From: Bog-473 sp963719485
Lineage (GTDB): Bacteria; Actinomycetota; Acidimicrobiia; Acidimicrobiales; RAAP-2
Assembly (NCBI GenBank): GCA_963719485.1
Contig: OY970387.1
Span: forward strand, 3,844,001 to 3,908,000
Reading direction: 5' to 3'
Length of the DNA stretch: 64,000 nucleotides
The notes beneath the pieces are model-generated. The model worked only from the letters and a program-made list of their open reading frames with translations. It was not told the DNA's origin and ran no database searches. This document shows, in pieces, positions 42,840-51,237 of the stretch (positions within the stretch are counted from its first letter, which is position 1; every line of letters starts with the position of its first letter). The position numbers were made by a program, and so were the translations under genes.

Positions 42840-44288
42840 GTGAGGCTGGGCATCGGCGCCCGCATCACGGCCGTCTTCGGGCTCGGGGCGCTGATCCTCT
42901 CCATTCTGATGGGCGGGCTGTCGTACTTCACGACGCGCCACTTCCTACTGGCCGGGCGCGAGACAGCGGCGCAACACCAGGCCTTCGCCAATGCGGTCGT
43001 GATCCGCACCTCGCTGGAAACCGACACAACCGGGTACGTTCCCGGGTTCCTCGCCAACATCGACGCGGGGACCGACGCACACTCCGTGCTCTTCCACCGG
43101 TCGAAGTCCTATGCGTCCTCGCTGTCCGTCAACGCCGCCTCCATCCCCCACGAGCTCCGCACGGTCGTGGTTGCCGGCCGGGCGGCCACGCAGACCTACC
43201 GCAACCCGGAGGGAACGGCCGAGATCGTGATCGGGGTCCCGATCCCCTCCGTCCACGCCGACTACTTCGAGGTGTTCGACCTCTCCGACCTCGACCACAC
43301 CCTGCGGGTCCTCGGGCTGACCCTGGTGGTGGCCGGCATCATCACCACCCTGCTCGGCACCGCACTCGGCCGCTTCGCCAGCACGCGCTCGCTGCGGCCG
43401 CTCGCCGACGTGACCCGGGCGGCGGGCGCCATCGCCGGCGGGGAGCTCGACACCCGCCTCGACGCCGACGCGGCCGATCCCGACCTCGAGGGTCTCACCA
43501 ACTCCTTCAACGCCATGGTCGACCAGCTGCAGGTGCGGATCGAGCGCGAGGCCCGCTTCAATTCCGACGTCAGCCACGAGCTGCGCTCCCCCCTCACCAC
43601 GCTGGCCGCCTCGCTCGAGGTCCTGGAGGCCGACCGGGGCGGGCTCTCCGTCCGCTCGCAGCAGGCGCTCCAGAACCTGAGCGAGGACCTGCAGCGCTTC
43701 CAGCGCATGGTCGCCGACCTTCTCGAGATGTCGCGGGCCGACGCGGGCTCGGTCGACGTCTTCCTCGAAGAGGTCAACGTCTCAGAACTGGTGCAGCGCT
43801 CGGTGGAGACGGGGTTCGGGCACATGGAGCGCCAGGGAAGCTCCGCACCACCCGAGGTACGCGTCGAGCCTGCCGTGCAGTCATGGCGTGTGGGCGTCGA
43901 CAAACGGCGCTTCGAGCGGGTCATGGTCAACCTCATGGAGAACGCCGACCACTACGGCGGGGGGGCGACCACCGTGGCCGTCGCGCCCGGCCCCGACGCG
44001 CAGGTGGAGGTGACGATCGACGACGCCGGGCCCGGCATCGACCTGCGCGAGCGCACCAAGATCTTCGAGCGCTTCTACCGCGGCTCGGCCTCGGGCAAAC
44101 GTGGCACCGGGACCGGCACCGGGTTGGGCCTGGCCCTGGTGGCCGAACACATGCGGGCCATGCACGGCGAGGTCCGGGTCGAGTCCGCGCCGGAAGGCGG
44201 CGCACGCTTCGTGCTGACGCTCCCGGTGCTCTCCAACGGGCACGACCCCGACGACCCCGACGACGAGGACGCGGGAGGCACAGCGTGA
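42840..44288 (+). CDS. Sensor histidine kinase (MtrB-like)
   Basis: Residues 10-35 and about 158-180 are membrane segments enclosing a 120-residue extracytoplasmic sensor. A HAMP domain follows (RSLRPLADVTRAAGAI), then HisKA with the phospho-histidine in SDVSHELRSPLTTL, and a HATPase with NLMENADHYGG (N box), DAGPGID (G1) and GTGTGTGLGLALV (G2). The GTG start is one base after the regulator's stop, and its own stop overlaps the lipoprotein start (GTGA). Stimulus unknown; the upstream solute-binding protein is one candidate partner. Confidence 0.93.
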   Translation: MRLGIGARITAVFGLGALILSILMGGLSYFTTRHFLLAGRETAAQHQAFANAVVIRTSLETDTTGYVPGFLANIDAGTDAHSVLFHRSKSYASSLSVNAASIPHELRTVVVAGRAATQTYRNPEGTAEIVIGVPIPSVHADYFEVFDLSDLDHTLRVLGLTLVVAGIITTLLGTALGRFASTRSLRPLADVTRAAGAIAGGELDTRLDADAADPDLEGLTNSFNAMVDQLQVRIEREARFNSDVSHELRSPLTTLAASLEVLEADRGGLSVRSQQALQNLSEDLQRFQRMVADLLEMSRADAGSVDVFLEEVNVSELVQRSVETGFGHMERQGSSAPPEVRVEPAVQSWRVGVDKRRFERVMVNLMENADHYGGGATTVAVAPGPDAQVEVTIDDAGPGIDLRERTKIFERFYRGSASGKRGTGTGTGLGLALVAEHMRAMHGEVRVESAPEGGARFVLTLPVLSNGHDPDDPDDEDAGGTA

Positions 44289-44863
44289 AGCGCCGCCTGG
44301 CCGCACTCGTCCTGCCGCTGCTCGCCCTCGTCGCGACCGGCTGCGCCATCCCCACCCAGAGCGCGCCCAGCACGATGTCCAAGGTGCCATTCGGGCTCCT
44401 CAACCCCCACCCGCCCACGACGACGACCACGCTGCCGAAACCGACGTCTCTCGTCCCCGTGAAGGTGTTCTTCCTCAACACGGCCTCTCAGCTCACGTCG
44501 GCGCCGCGCGTCGTGGCCGCGCCGGCGCCGCTCACCTCCATCATCGCTTCGCTGCTCGCCGGACCTACCCAGGCCGAAGACCCCGGGCTCTCGACCGCCA
44601 TCCCGAGCAACGTGGCCGTGCTGTCGGCCACGACGCAGGCCGGCATCGTGACGGTGAACATGAATGCGGCGTTCAGTGCGATTATCGGAACCAGCATCGA
44701 GCTCGCGGTGGCCCAGATCGTCGCCACCGTGGTCACTGAAGAGGGCCCGAACACCGGCGTCCTCTTCGAAATCGACGGCCAGCGCACCCCCGTGCCGATC
44801 GCCAACGGCTCACAGGTGAGCGGGCCGGTCTACCTCCTGGACTTCCTCGGAGGAGCGGCCTGA
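44285..44863 (+). CDS. GerMN domain lipoprotein (short LpqB-like)
   Basis: The signal LAALVLPLLALVATGC ends in a lipobox (ATGC), so cysteine 20 would be lipid-modified. A Thr/Pro-rich linker leads to a GerMN (sporulation/spore germination) domain at about residues 55-190: VKVFFLNTASQL, LLAGPTQAEDPGLSTAIPSN, VTVNMNAAFSAIIG, AQIVATVVTEEG. LpqB proteins of mycobacteria have the same domain plus a large propeller; here the propeller is absent. Translational coupling to the kinase gene supports a role as accessory sensor protein. Confidence 0.87.
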   Translation: MKRRLAALVLPLLALVATGCAIPTQSAPSTMSKVPFGLLNPHPPTTTTTLPKPTSLVPVKVFFLNTASQLTSAPRVVAAPAPLTSIIASLLAGPTQAEDPGLSTAIPSNVAVLSATTQAGIVTVNMNAAFSAIIGTSIELAVAQIVATVVTEEGPNTGVLFEIDGQRTPVPIANGSQVSGPVYLLDFLGGAA

Positions 44864-44873
44864 GCGGTTCGGT

Positions 44874-45245
44874 TCAGCCGGCGTGCTCGACGTCGCGGCG
44901 CCACGGCAGCCGGGGGGCCCCCGACCACAGGTGCTCGAGGTCGTAATACTCGCGGGTCTCCTGCAGGAAGACGTGCGCGATGAAGTCGCCGTAGTCCATC
45001 AGAACCCACGTCGCGTCTTGCAGCCCTTCGACACGAATCGGGGTGACGCCGTGTGATTCCTTGACGCCACGCTCGATCTCCTCCACCAGGGTGCGCACGT
45101 GACGCGTGTTCTGCGCGCTGGTGATGACGAAGGCGTCGACCACGCCGAAGAGCTCGGTCATCCCGAGAACTACCGTGTCGCGCCCGAGCTTGGCATCGGC
45201 CGACTCGGCGGCGGTGGCCGCTGCCGGCGGCAGCTGGACGTGCAC
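44874..45245 (-). CDS. rsfS: Ribosomal silencing factor RsfS
   Basis: RsfS binds L14 on the 50S subunit and blocks joining under nutrient limitation. The 123-residue protein shows VLGMTELFGVVDAFVITSAQNTRHV, RVEGLQDATWVLMDYGDFIAHVF and TREYYDLEHLWSGAP, all diagnostic. Starts are GTG 45245 or TTG 45251; the first is better spaced from AGG. nadD precedes it, as in most bacteria, but with a small membrane-protein gene in between. Confidence 0.93.
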   Translation of the reverse strand: MHVQLPPAAATAAESADAKLGRDTVVLGMTELFGVVDAFVITSAQNTRHVRTLVEEIERGVKESHGVTPIRVEGLQDATWVLMDYGDFIAHVFLQETREYYDLEHLWSGAPRLPWRRDVEHAG

Positions 45246-45259
45246 GTCCAAACCTGGCG

Positions 45260-45463
45260 TCAATGGAGCAACTCCAAGATCCCCACGGTGAGCCCGAACG
45301 TGCCAACCAGGACGGAGCCCCCGGCGAGAGCCCAACGCTGACGCGAGCGGCGAGCCACCTTCTGCTCGGCGCGGCGGTCGGCCCGGCGCTGCACCTGGGT
45401 GGGGAGCGCGCCAACACGGGAAGTTTCCGACAGCTCCGTCCACCCGGCCGGCATGGCGCTCAT
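45260..45463 (-). CDS. Small single-span membrane protein between nadD and rsfS
   Basis: A 67-residue protein with a basic middle (QRRADRRAEQKVARRSRQRW) directly followed by one hydrophobic segment (ALAGGSVLVGTFGLTVGILELLH) at the C-terminus, an inside-positive topology. I recognise no family. The ATG abuts the nadD stop (TGAATG) and rsfS follows within 15 bases, so it is co-translated with both, arguing that it is real. Confidence 0.6.
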   Translation of the reverse strand: MSAMPAGWTELSETSRVGALPTQVQRRADRRAEQKVARRSRQRWALAGGSVLVGTFGLTVGILELLH

Positions 45464-46072
45464 TCAAGGCACAGCGTACAGACCGCGGCGGCGAATGCAA
45501 CGGATCACCGCCTCGGGGACCATGCCGTCCACCGGTTGGCCCGCCGCCAGCAGGTCACGGACCTCCGAGCTCGACACCGGGACCTGCGGGCCGTCGACCC
45601 ACTCGGCCCGCCAGCCGGGGGCGAGCACCGGGGCGGGGCCAACCGGGCGGGAGACGACGGCCAGCGTGACCAGACCCTGCAGGTCCTGGTAGCGGTGCCA
45701 GGAGCCGAGCTCGGGCACCAGGTCGGCGCCGACGACGAGGAAGAGCTCGACCGCATGGCCGCCCGCCCGGGCCAGGATCTCCTCCGCCGTGTCGACCGAG
45801 TAGCTCGGGCCACCCCGCTCGATCTCGAGCGGGCTCGCCTCGGCCCCCGGAATCTCTTCCGCCAGGGCCTCGGTCAGCGCGTAGCGGTCCGCCGCGGGTG
45901 AGACCGGGCGCTGCCCGGACTTCTGCCAAGGGTCGTTGGCCACGACGAGGAGCAGGCGGTCGAGCCCCAGCCGTTCCGTGACGGCCCGTGCGGCGGCAAC
46001 GTGGCCTGCGTGCGGCGGGTCGAACGTGCCGCCGAAGATCCCGATCCGGGTGGGAGCGTCAGGTGCCGGCAA
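45464..46072 (-). CDS. nadD: Nicotinate-nucleotide adenylyltransferase
   Basis: NadD adenylates nicotinate mononucleotide in NAD synthesis. GIFGGTFDPPHAGHV at residues 11-25 contains the (H/T)xGH nucleotidyltransferase motif; SYSVDTAEEIL and SSSEVRDLLAAGQPV (the SSTxIR-like motif) follow. 202 residues is normal. The start overlaps the end of the LLM oxidoreductase gene by 14 bases. Confidence 0.94.
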   Translation of the reverse strand: MPAPDAPTRIGIFGGTFDPPHAGHVAAARAVTERLGLDRLLLVVANDPWQKSGQRPVSPAADRYALTEALAEEIPGAEASPLEIERGGPSYSVDTAEEILARAGGHAVELFLVVGADLVPELGSWHRYQDLQGLVTLAVVSRPVGPAPVLAPGWRAEWVDGPQVPVSSSEVRDLLAAGQPVDGMVPEAVIRCIRRRGLYAVP

Positions 46073-46988
46073 GTTCGGCGATCACCGGCGCCAGCGCGTC
46101 CATCTCCGCCTCGTGCACGACGATGTAGCTGAACCCGAGCTCCTCGCGGCGCTTGCGCAGCATCTCGGTGATCTCCCCGACCGTGCCGATGAGCGCGAGC
46201 GGCGCGGACCGCAGCTGGTCCGGCGTCAGATCGAACAGTGGGGCCAGCGACGCCAGCACCTCTTCCGCGTTCGGGACGACCTGCACTGCGGCTGTCCAAC
46301 ATTGGAACTCGAGGTTCCCCGCGCGCTCCCCCGCCGCCTCGCGGGCCCAACGCACCCGGTCGGTGTACTTCTCGACGACGGACTCGGCCGCGACCTCGGG
46401 ACCCACGTAGCCGGCGGTGAGGCTCGGCACGATGCTCACGATGTCGGCGTAGCGGCCGGCCAGCGTCAGGATGCGCCTACCGCCGCCTCCGATCACCAGT
46501 GGCGGGCCGCCGGGGGTGATAGGCACGGGAGTGCCGGCGGCATCGGTGACGCGATAGTGGTCGCCGACGAAGGTGGCGCTGCCGTCGCGCCACATGGCGC
46601 GCATGATGGCGAGGCTCTCGCCGAGACGTGCCACGCGCACCGACGGCTTCTCCATGGTGATGCCCGACTGCTTGTAGTCCGTCGTCATCCAGCCGGCGCC
46701 GAGGCCGAACTCGAAGCGGCCACCCGTGACGACGTCCAGGGTCGCCGCCTCCTTGGCCAGGACGACCGGCTGGCGGAAGTCGTTGTCGAGGACGAGGGTG
46801 CCGACCCGCAGCGTCGTCGTGGCCTCCGCCGCGACGGTGACCGCCACCATGGGGGCCCACTGGTCATCGAGATGGTCCGGCACGTAGAGCGTGGAGTAGC
46901 CCAGGTCCTCGGCTTTCCGCGCCAGTTCGCGCCACGCAGCCGGGGATGCGGCTTTCGATGCCTGGAGGGCGAAGCGGAAGGCGGCCAT
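46059..46988 (-). CDS. LLM class F420-dependent oxidoreductase
   Basis: A 309-residue luciferase-like protein resembling the TIGR03621 F420 group: KAEDLGYSTLYVPDHLDDQW, VGTLVLDNDFRQPVVLAKEA, GRFEFGLGAGWMTTDYKQSG and PLVIGGGGRRILTLAGRYADIV. It differs clearly from the LLM protein at 6703-7611, so the two are not recent copies. Its role is unknown. It is divergent from the DAHP synthase gene across only 32 bases, so the two promoters must be compact or overlapping. Confidence 0.87.
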   Translation of the reverse strand: MAAFRFALQASKAASPAAWRELARKAEDLGYSTLYVPDHLDDQWAPMVAVTVAAEATTTLRVGTLVLDNDFRQPVVLAKEAATLDVVTGGRFEFGLGAGWMTTDYKQSGITMEKPSVRVARLGESLAIMRAMWRDGSATFVGDHYRVTDAAGTPVPITPGGPPLVIGGGGRRILTLAGRYADIVSIVPSLTAGYVGPEVAAESVVEKYTDRVRWAREAAGERAGNLEFQCWTAAVQVVPNAEEVLASLAPLFDLTPDQLRSAPLALIGTVGEITEMLRKRREELGFSYIVVHEAEMDALAPVIAELAGT

Positions 46989-47020
46989 GGACGGCGATCC
47001 TACGGCGTTAACCTGTTCAG

Positions 47021-48379
47021 GTGACGAGCCCGACGAACGCTTCCTCCTGGAGCCCCGCGTCCTGGCGGAAGTTCCCGGCGGCGCAGCAGCCCGACTGGCC
47101 CGACGCCGACGCGCTCAAGAAGGCCGAGGCCCGGCTGGCCACCGTGCCGCCACTCGTGTTCGCCGGTGAAGCGCGCTCGCTGACGGCGCAGCTGGCTCAG
47201 GTCGCCACCGGCGAGGCCTTCCTCCTGCAGGCCGGGGACTGCGCCGAGTCCTTCGCCGAGTTCAGCGCCGACTCCATCCGGGACAAGCTCAAGATCATCC
47301 TCCAGATGGCGATCGCGCTGACCTACGCGGCCGGCGTCCCGGTGGTGAAGGTGGGGCGGATCGCCGGGCAATTCGCCAAGCCGCGCACGACTGGCACCGA
47401 GCGGATCGGCGAGGTGGAGCTGCCGTCCTTCCGCGGCCACATGGTCAACGACGAGGCCTTCGAGGCCGAGGCCCGCACCCCGGACCCCGAGCGGCTGGTG
47501 GCTGCCTACCAGCAGTCGGCGTCCACCCTCAACCTGCTGCGGGCGTTCACCAAGGGTGGGTTCGCCGACCTGTCGCAGGTGCACCTCTGGAACCAGCAGT
47601 TCGTCGCGTCGTCCGGCGAGGGTCAGCGCTACGAGCACATCGCGTCGGAGATCGACCGTGCGCTGCGCTTCATGGCGGCGTGCGGCATCGATCTCGGCGC
47701 CGAGGAAGGGCTGCACCAGGTCGACTTCTGGACGAGCCACGAGGCGCTGATCCTGCCCTACGAGGAGTGCCTCACCCGCGTCGACTCCCTCACCGGCGAG
47801 TGGTACGACTGCTCGGCCCACATGGTCTGGGTCGGCGACCGCACCCGCCAGCTCGACGGCGCCCATCTCGAGTTCCTCTCGGGGATCAACAACCCGGTGG
47901 GGGCCAAGGTCGGGCCGGATTGCAGCCCGGGCGAGGTCGTGGCGATCTGCGAGCAGCTGAACCCCGACCGGCTCCCGGGCCGCCTCACCCTCATCACCCG
48001 ACTCGGGGCGAGCAGGATCGCCGACCTCCTCCCGCCGTTGGTCCGGGCCGTCGAGGCCGAGGGCCACGCCGTGGTGTGGGCGTGCGACCCCATGCACGGA
48101 AACACCTTCACCAGCGATGGCGGACGCAAGACCAGGCGCTTCGACGAGATCCTCTCGGAGCTGCGCTCGTTCTTCGACGTCCACCGTGACGAGGGGACCT
48201 GGCCCGGGGGGCTCCACGTCGAGCTCACCGGCGACGACGTGACCGAGTGCCTCGGCGGAGCCGAGGAGATTCTCGAGGTCGACCTCGATGTCCGCTACAC
48301 GACGACGTGCGACCCGAGGCTGAACGCCCGCCAGTCGCTCGACCTAGCGTTCCGCGTGGCGGAATTCCTCAGAAGTTGA
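47021..48379 (+). CDS. Class II 3-deoxy-7-phosphoheptulonate synthase (DAHP synthase)
   Basis: Condenses phosphoenolpyruvate and erythrose 4-phosphate, opening the shikimate pathway. Plant/mycobacterial type II features: FLLQAGDCAESFAEF, VVKVGRIAGQFAKPR, ALILPYEECLTRVDSLTGEW, HMVWVGDRTRQLDGAHLEFLS, KVGPDCSPGEVV, TRLGA and ACDPMHGNTFTSDGGRKTR, the latter with metal and phosphate ligands. 452 residues matches AroG of M. tuberculosis. GTG 47021 is the likely start. Its stop overlaps the next gene's TTG start. Confidence 0.96.
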   Translation: MTSPTNASSWSPASWRKFPAAQQPDWPDADALKKAEARLATVPPLVFAGEARSLTAQLAQVATGEAFLLQAGDCAESFAEFSADSIRDKLKIILQMAIALTYAAGVPVVKVGRIAGQFAKPRTTGTERIGEVELPSFRGHMVNDEAFEAEARTPDPERLVAAYQQSASTLNLLRAFTKGGFADLSQVHLWNQQFVASSGEGQRYEHIASEIDRALRFMAACGIDLGAEEGLHQVDFWTSHEALILPYEECLTRVDSLTGEWYDCSAHMVWVGDRTRQLDGAHLEFLSGINNPVGAKVGPDCSPGEVVAICEQLNPDRLPGRLTLITRLGASRIADLLPPLVRAVEAEGHAVVWACDPMHGNTFTSDGGRKTRRFDEILSELRSFFDVHRDEGTWPGGLHVELTGDDVTECLGGAEEILEVDLDVRYTTTCDPRLNARQSLDLAFRVAEFLRS

Positions 48380-49923
48380 TCCGGCGCCTCGTTCTGGCGG
48401 TCCTCGTGACCGCGCTGCCGCTGCTCGCGTTGATCGCCGCGGCCGTCACCACCTCGGCGCTGCCTGCCGCGGCGGCCACCGCTCCGGTCCCGGCCTACTG
48501 GTTGGTGGCCTCGGACGGTGGCATATTCAGCTTCGGCGGTGCGCAGTTCTACGGATCGACGGGCGGCATCGTGCTCAACAGGCCGATCGTCGGCATGGCA
48601 GCGACGCCCGACGGCGGCGGGTACTGGCTGGTGGCCTCGGACGGCGGGATCTTCTCCTACGGCGATGCCAAGTTCTACGGCAGCACCGGCAGCATGGTGC
48701 TCAACAAGCCGGTGGTCGGGATGACGGCCACGCCCGACGGCGGCGGGTACTGGCTCGTGGCATCCGACGGCGGGATCTTCTCCTACGGCGATGCCAAGTT
48801 CTACGGCAGCACGGGCAGCATCGTGCTCAACAAGCCCGTCGTCGGGATGGCGGCGACCACCAGCGGCAACGGGTACTGGCTCGTGGCATCCGACGGTGGG
48901 ATCTTCTCCTACGGAGACGCGCAATTCCACGGCAGCACCGGCAGCCTCGTGCTCAACAAACCGGTCGTGGGCATGATCAGCGGACAGAACGGGGGCGGCT
49001 ATTTCCTCGTCGCATCTGACGGCGGCATCTTCAGCTTCGGCACGGCGTCCTTCTACGGCTCGCTGGGCGGCCTGCCGCTGAAGAACCCGATCATCGCCGC
49101 GGCCCCGGCCACTTCGAATGCTCTGCTCAGCGGCAGCAATGTCGGCTACTGGTTCACCGACACCGCAGGACTCGTCTCGAATTTCGGCGGGGCGAGATAC
49201 TACGGATCGGCACCGTCGCCACTGAATCGCCCCATCGTCGGCATGACGGAAGCGCCGGGGAACGGAACCTTCACCGGCGGGACCTACCCGTCGGGCGCGT
49301 ACGGCTACGACATCAGCAAGTTCCAGTGCTCGAGCTTCCCGTCGGGAGACCACCAGATCGGCATCGTGCAGGTGGACGGGAGCTCGTCGGGGAACACCAA
49401 CCCGTGCCTCGCGCAGGAGGCGTCGTGGGCCGGCGGCGGGCTGAACCTCTACACCTACCTGACCTATACGACGTCGGGGACCAATGAGCCAGGGTGCAAC
49501 GGGGACACGTCCTGCAATGCCGGCTACCAGGCCGGGCTCTTTGCCTTCAACGACGCGGCACAGGTCGGGGCCGGGTCCACCACCATCCCGTGGTGGCTCG
49601 ACGTCGAAACGGCCAGCGCCAACTGGTCCGGCAACCTGGGTGAGAATGCGCAGTTCGTCCAGGGCGCGCTCAATGCGCTGCACGAGACCGAGGGGATCCC
49701 GGACGTCGGCATCTACGCCAGCCCCGCCGTGTGGAACGGAATCGTCGGCAACTACCAACCCGACGTGCCTTACTGGATGGCCGATTACCTCTCCTCCCCG
49801 AGCGGACCCGGCAGTTGCGCCGACATCACGAGATGGCAGAACAACGGGGCCCAGCTCCCCAGCGGGCCGCTCGAGATCGTCCAGTACAACAGCACGCAGT
49901 ACGACGACGACTACGCCTGTTAG
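48376..49923 (+). CDS. Secreted protein with tandem YWLVASDGG repeats and C-terminal lysozyme-like domain
   Basis: A TTG start at 48376 overlaps the DAHP synthase stop and gives a signal peptide (LIRRLVLAVLVTALPLLALI, cut near AAAA). Residues about 36-290 hold six tandem units of about 44 residues, each like YWLVASDGGIFSYGDAKFYG then STGSIVLNKPVVGM; the last is degenerate. This looks like a small beta-propeller. The C-terminal 210 residues (GAYGYDISKFQCSSF, VDGSSSGNTNPCLAQEAS, IPWWLDVETASANW, PYWMADYLSS) resemble a GH25-like or DUF1906 glycosidase fold. Function inferred: cell-wall binding and hydrolysis. The frame's upstream ATG lies inside the previous gene. Confidence 0.85.
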   Translation: MIRRLVLAVLVTALPLLALIAAAVTTSALPAAAATAPVPAYWLVASDGGIFSFGGAQFYGSTGGIVLNRPIVGMAATPDGGGYWLVASDGGIFSYGDAKFYGSTGSMVLNKPVVGMTATPDGGGYWLVASDGGIFSYGDAKFYGSTGSIVLNKPVVGMAATTSGNGYWLVASDGGIFSYGDAQFHGSTGSLVLNKPVVGMISGQNGGGYFLVASDGGIFSFGTASFYGSLGGLPLKNPIIAAAPATSNALLSGSNVGYWFTDTAGLVSNFGGARYYGSAPSPLNRPIVGMTEAPGNGTFTGGTYPSGAYGYDISKFQCSSFPSGDHQIGIVQVDGSSSGNTNPCLAQEASWAGGGLNLYTYLTYTTSGTNEPGCNGDTSCNAGYQAGLFAFNDAAQVGAGSTTIPWWLDVETASANWSGNLGENAQFVQGALNALHETEGIPDVGIYASPAVWNGIVGNYQPDVPYWMADYLSSPSGPGSCADITRWQNNGAQLPSGPLEIVQYNSTQYDDDYAC

Positions 49924-49930
49924 CGCCGAC

Positions 49931-50326
49931 GTGCGCTACCAGTGGCGTGCACGCTTCACCAACGCGGACGTCAACGCCCTCCACGCGGAGGGGTTCGCGC
50001 ACGCCGTGCTCGACATCGACTGGCGGGGTCAGGTCGAGCGTCACAGCCTCGGTTGGGTCTGTGCCACCATCGGCGGTGGGCACCTGGTCGGCTTCGTCAA
50101 CGTGGCCTGGGACGGCGGTGTCCATGCCTTCGTCCTCGACACGCTGGTGGACCCCAGCCGACGGCACAGCGGGATCGGGCGAGGACTGCTCGAGGTGGCC
50201 GAACGGGAGAGCCGCTCAGCCGGCTGCGAATGGCTTCACGTCGATTTCGAAGAGGAGCTGCGCGATTTCTATCTCGGCTCGTGCGGCTTCACTCCCACGC
50301 CGGCCGGCGTCGTCGCGCTGCGCTAA
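49931..50326 (+). CDS. GNAT family N-acetyltransferase
   Basis: A 131-residue acetyltransferase: HLVGFVNVAWDGGVHAFVLDTLVDPSRRHSGIGRGLLEVA contains motif A, with RRHSGIGRG the acetyl-CoA pyrophosphate loop, and LRDFYLGSCGFTPTPAG is the typical C-terminal strand-helix end. The GTG at 49931, seven bases after the previous stop, is the only well-placed start. Substrate unknown. Its TAA stop overlaps the stop of the convergent Clp-N gene. Confidence 0.85.
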   Translation: MRYQWRARFTNADVNALHAEGFAHAVLDIDWRGQVERHSLGWVCATIGGGHLVGFVNVAWDGGVHAFVLDTLVDPSRRHSGIGRGLLEVAERESRSAGCEWLHVDFEEELRDFYLGSCGFTPTPAGVVALR

Positions 50327-51168
50327 CGACCGTCGGGACCTGACTCGTGGCTCTGCCAGAAGATCTCGACGCGGGTGATCAGGCCACGCTGGTCGATCTG
50401 GAAGAAGTACGCCTCCTCCAGGTGGAGCTCCTGATCCGGATAACCCAGGTGCTCGGTGACCCGCGCGAAAGCGGACGCGGCACCGAGGGCGTAGGTGATC
50501 CGGTGGATGTCGTTGCCGTGGACCTCGGGGACGGACTCCCGCAAGAGCTCGAGGTAGTTCGCTTTGCCGTGGACCAGGTCGCCCAGGGGCCCGATCCGAT
50601 CGATCTCCGGTGACAGGACCATGCCGAGGCCGGCCCAGTTCCGGGCACTGAGACAACCGAAGAAGCGCTCGATGGTCCCGCCGTACGCCGCGCCGTACGC
50701 CGCCGTGGCCGGACGGTCGCCCGGGCCGCCCCGATCACCGGCAGGCAGGATCTCCTCCATCCGACGGCAGAGGTCGTCGGCGTCCGTGTCGAAGGTGGCC
50801 AGTACGGCCACCACCACATCGCTCTCCACCGCGAGCAGACCGAACAGGAGGTGTTCAGTCTCCATGTTCGACCCGCCGCGGGCCAGGAGCGCGCGGAGCG
50901 ACCTTTCCAGCACCTGCTTCGCCTCGGGCGTGAAGGGGGGAGCACTGTTCCCTGCACGCATCGAGCCCGCAATCCGGCCCACGGCCTCGCGGGCGGGGGC
51001 CAGCTCGATCCCCGCCGCGGCCAACGCCCGTGCGGCAGCGCCGCCGCCTTCCGCCACCAATCCCAGCAGGATGTGCTCGGGGCCGATGTAGGGATGGGCA
51101 AGCAGCCGGGCCTCCTCCTGCGCGAGGACGAGCACGCGGCGGGAGCGATCGGTGAAGCGCTCGAACAC
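50323..51168 (-). CDS. Clp N-terminal repeat domain fused to an NTF2/SnoaL-like domain
   Basis: Residues 1-150 contain two Clp-N repeats as in ClpC/ClpA (MFERFTDRSRRVLVLAQEEA, PYIGPEHILLGLVAEGGG; FTPEAKQVLERSLRALL, METEHLLFGLLAV), the module that binds substrates and adaptors. No AAA+ ATPase follows. Instead residues 165-281 form an NTF2-like alpha+beta cone (IERFFGCLSARNWAGLGMVLSPEIDRI ending EIFWQSHE), of the SnoaL type. GTG 51168 is preferred to an upstream ATG-frame start. It could be a substrate adaptor or a pseudo-Clp; I know no characterised member. Confidence 0.8.
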   Translation of the reverse strand: MFERFTDRSRRVLVLAQEEARLLAHPYIGPEHILLGLVAEGGGAAARALAAAGIELAPAREAVGRIAGSMRAGNSAPPFTPEAKQVLERSLRALLARGGSNMETEHLLFGLLAVESDVVVAVLATFDTDADDLCRRMEEILPAGDRGGPGDRPATAAYGAAYGGTIERFFGCLSARNWAGLGMVLSPEIDRIGPLGDLVHGKANYLELLRESVPEVHGNDIHRITYALGAASAFARVTEHLGYPDQELHLEEAYFFQIDQRGLITRVEIFWQSHESGPDGR

Positions 51169-51237
51169 GCTCCCAGCGTGCCACCTCGTCCGGCTGCCCG
51201 CGCACCGGTCGCCGCGCACCGGTCGCCGGTGGGGACG

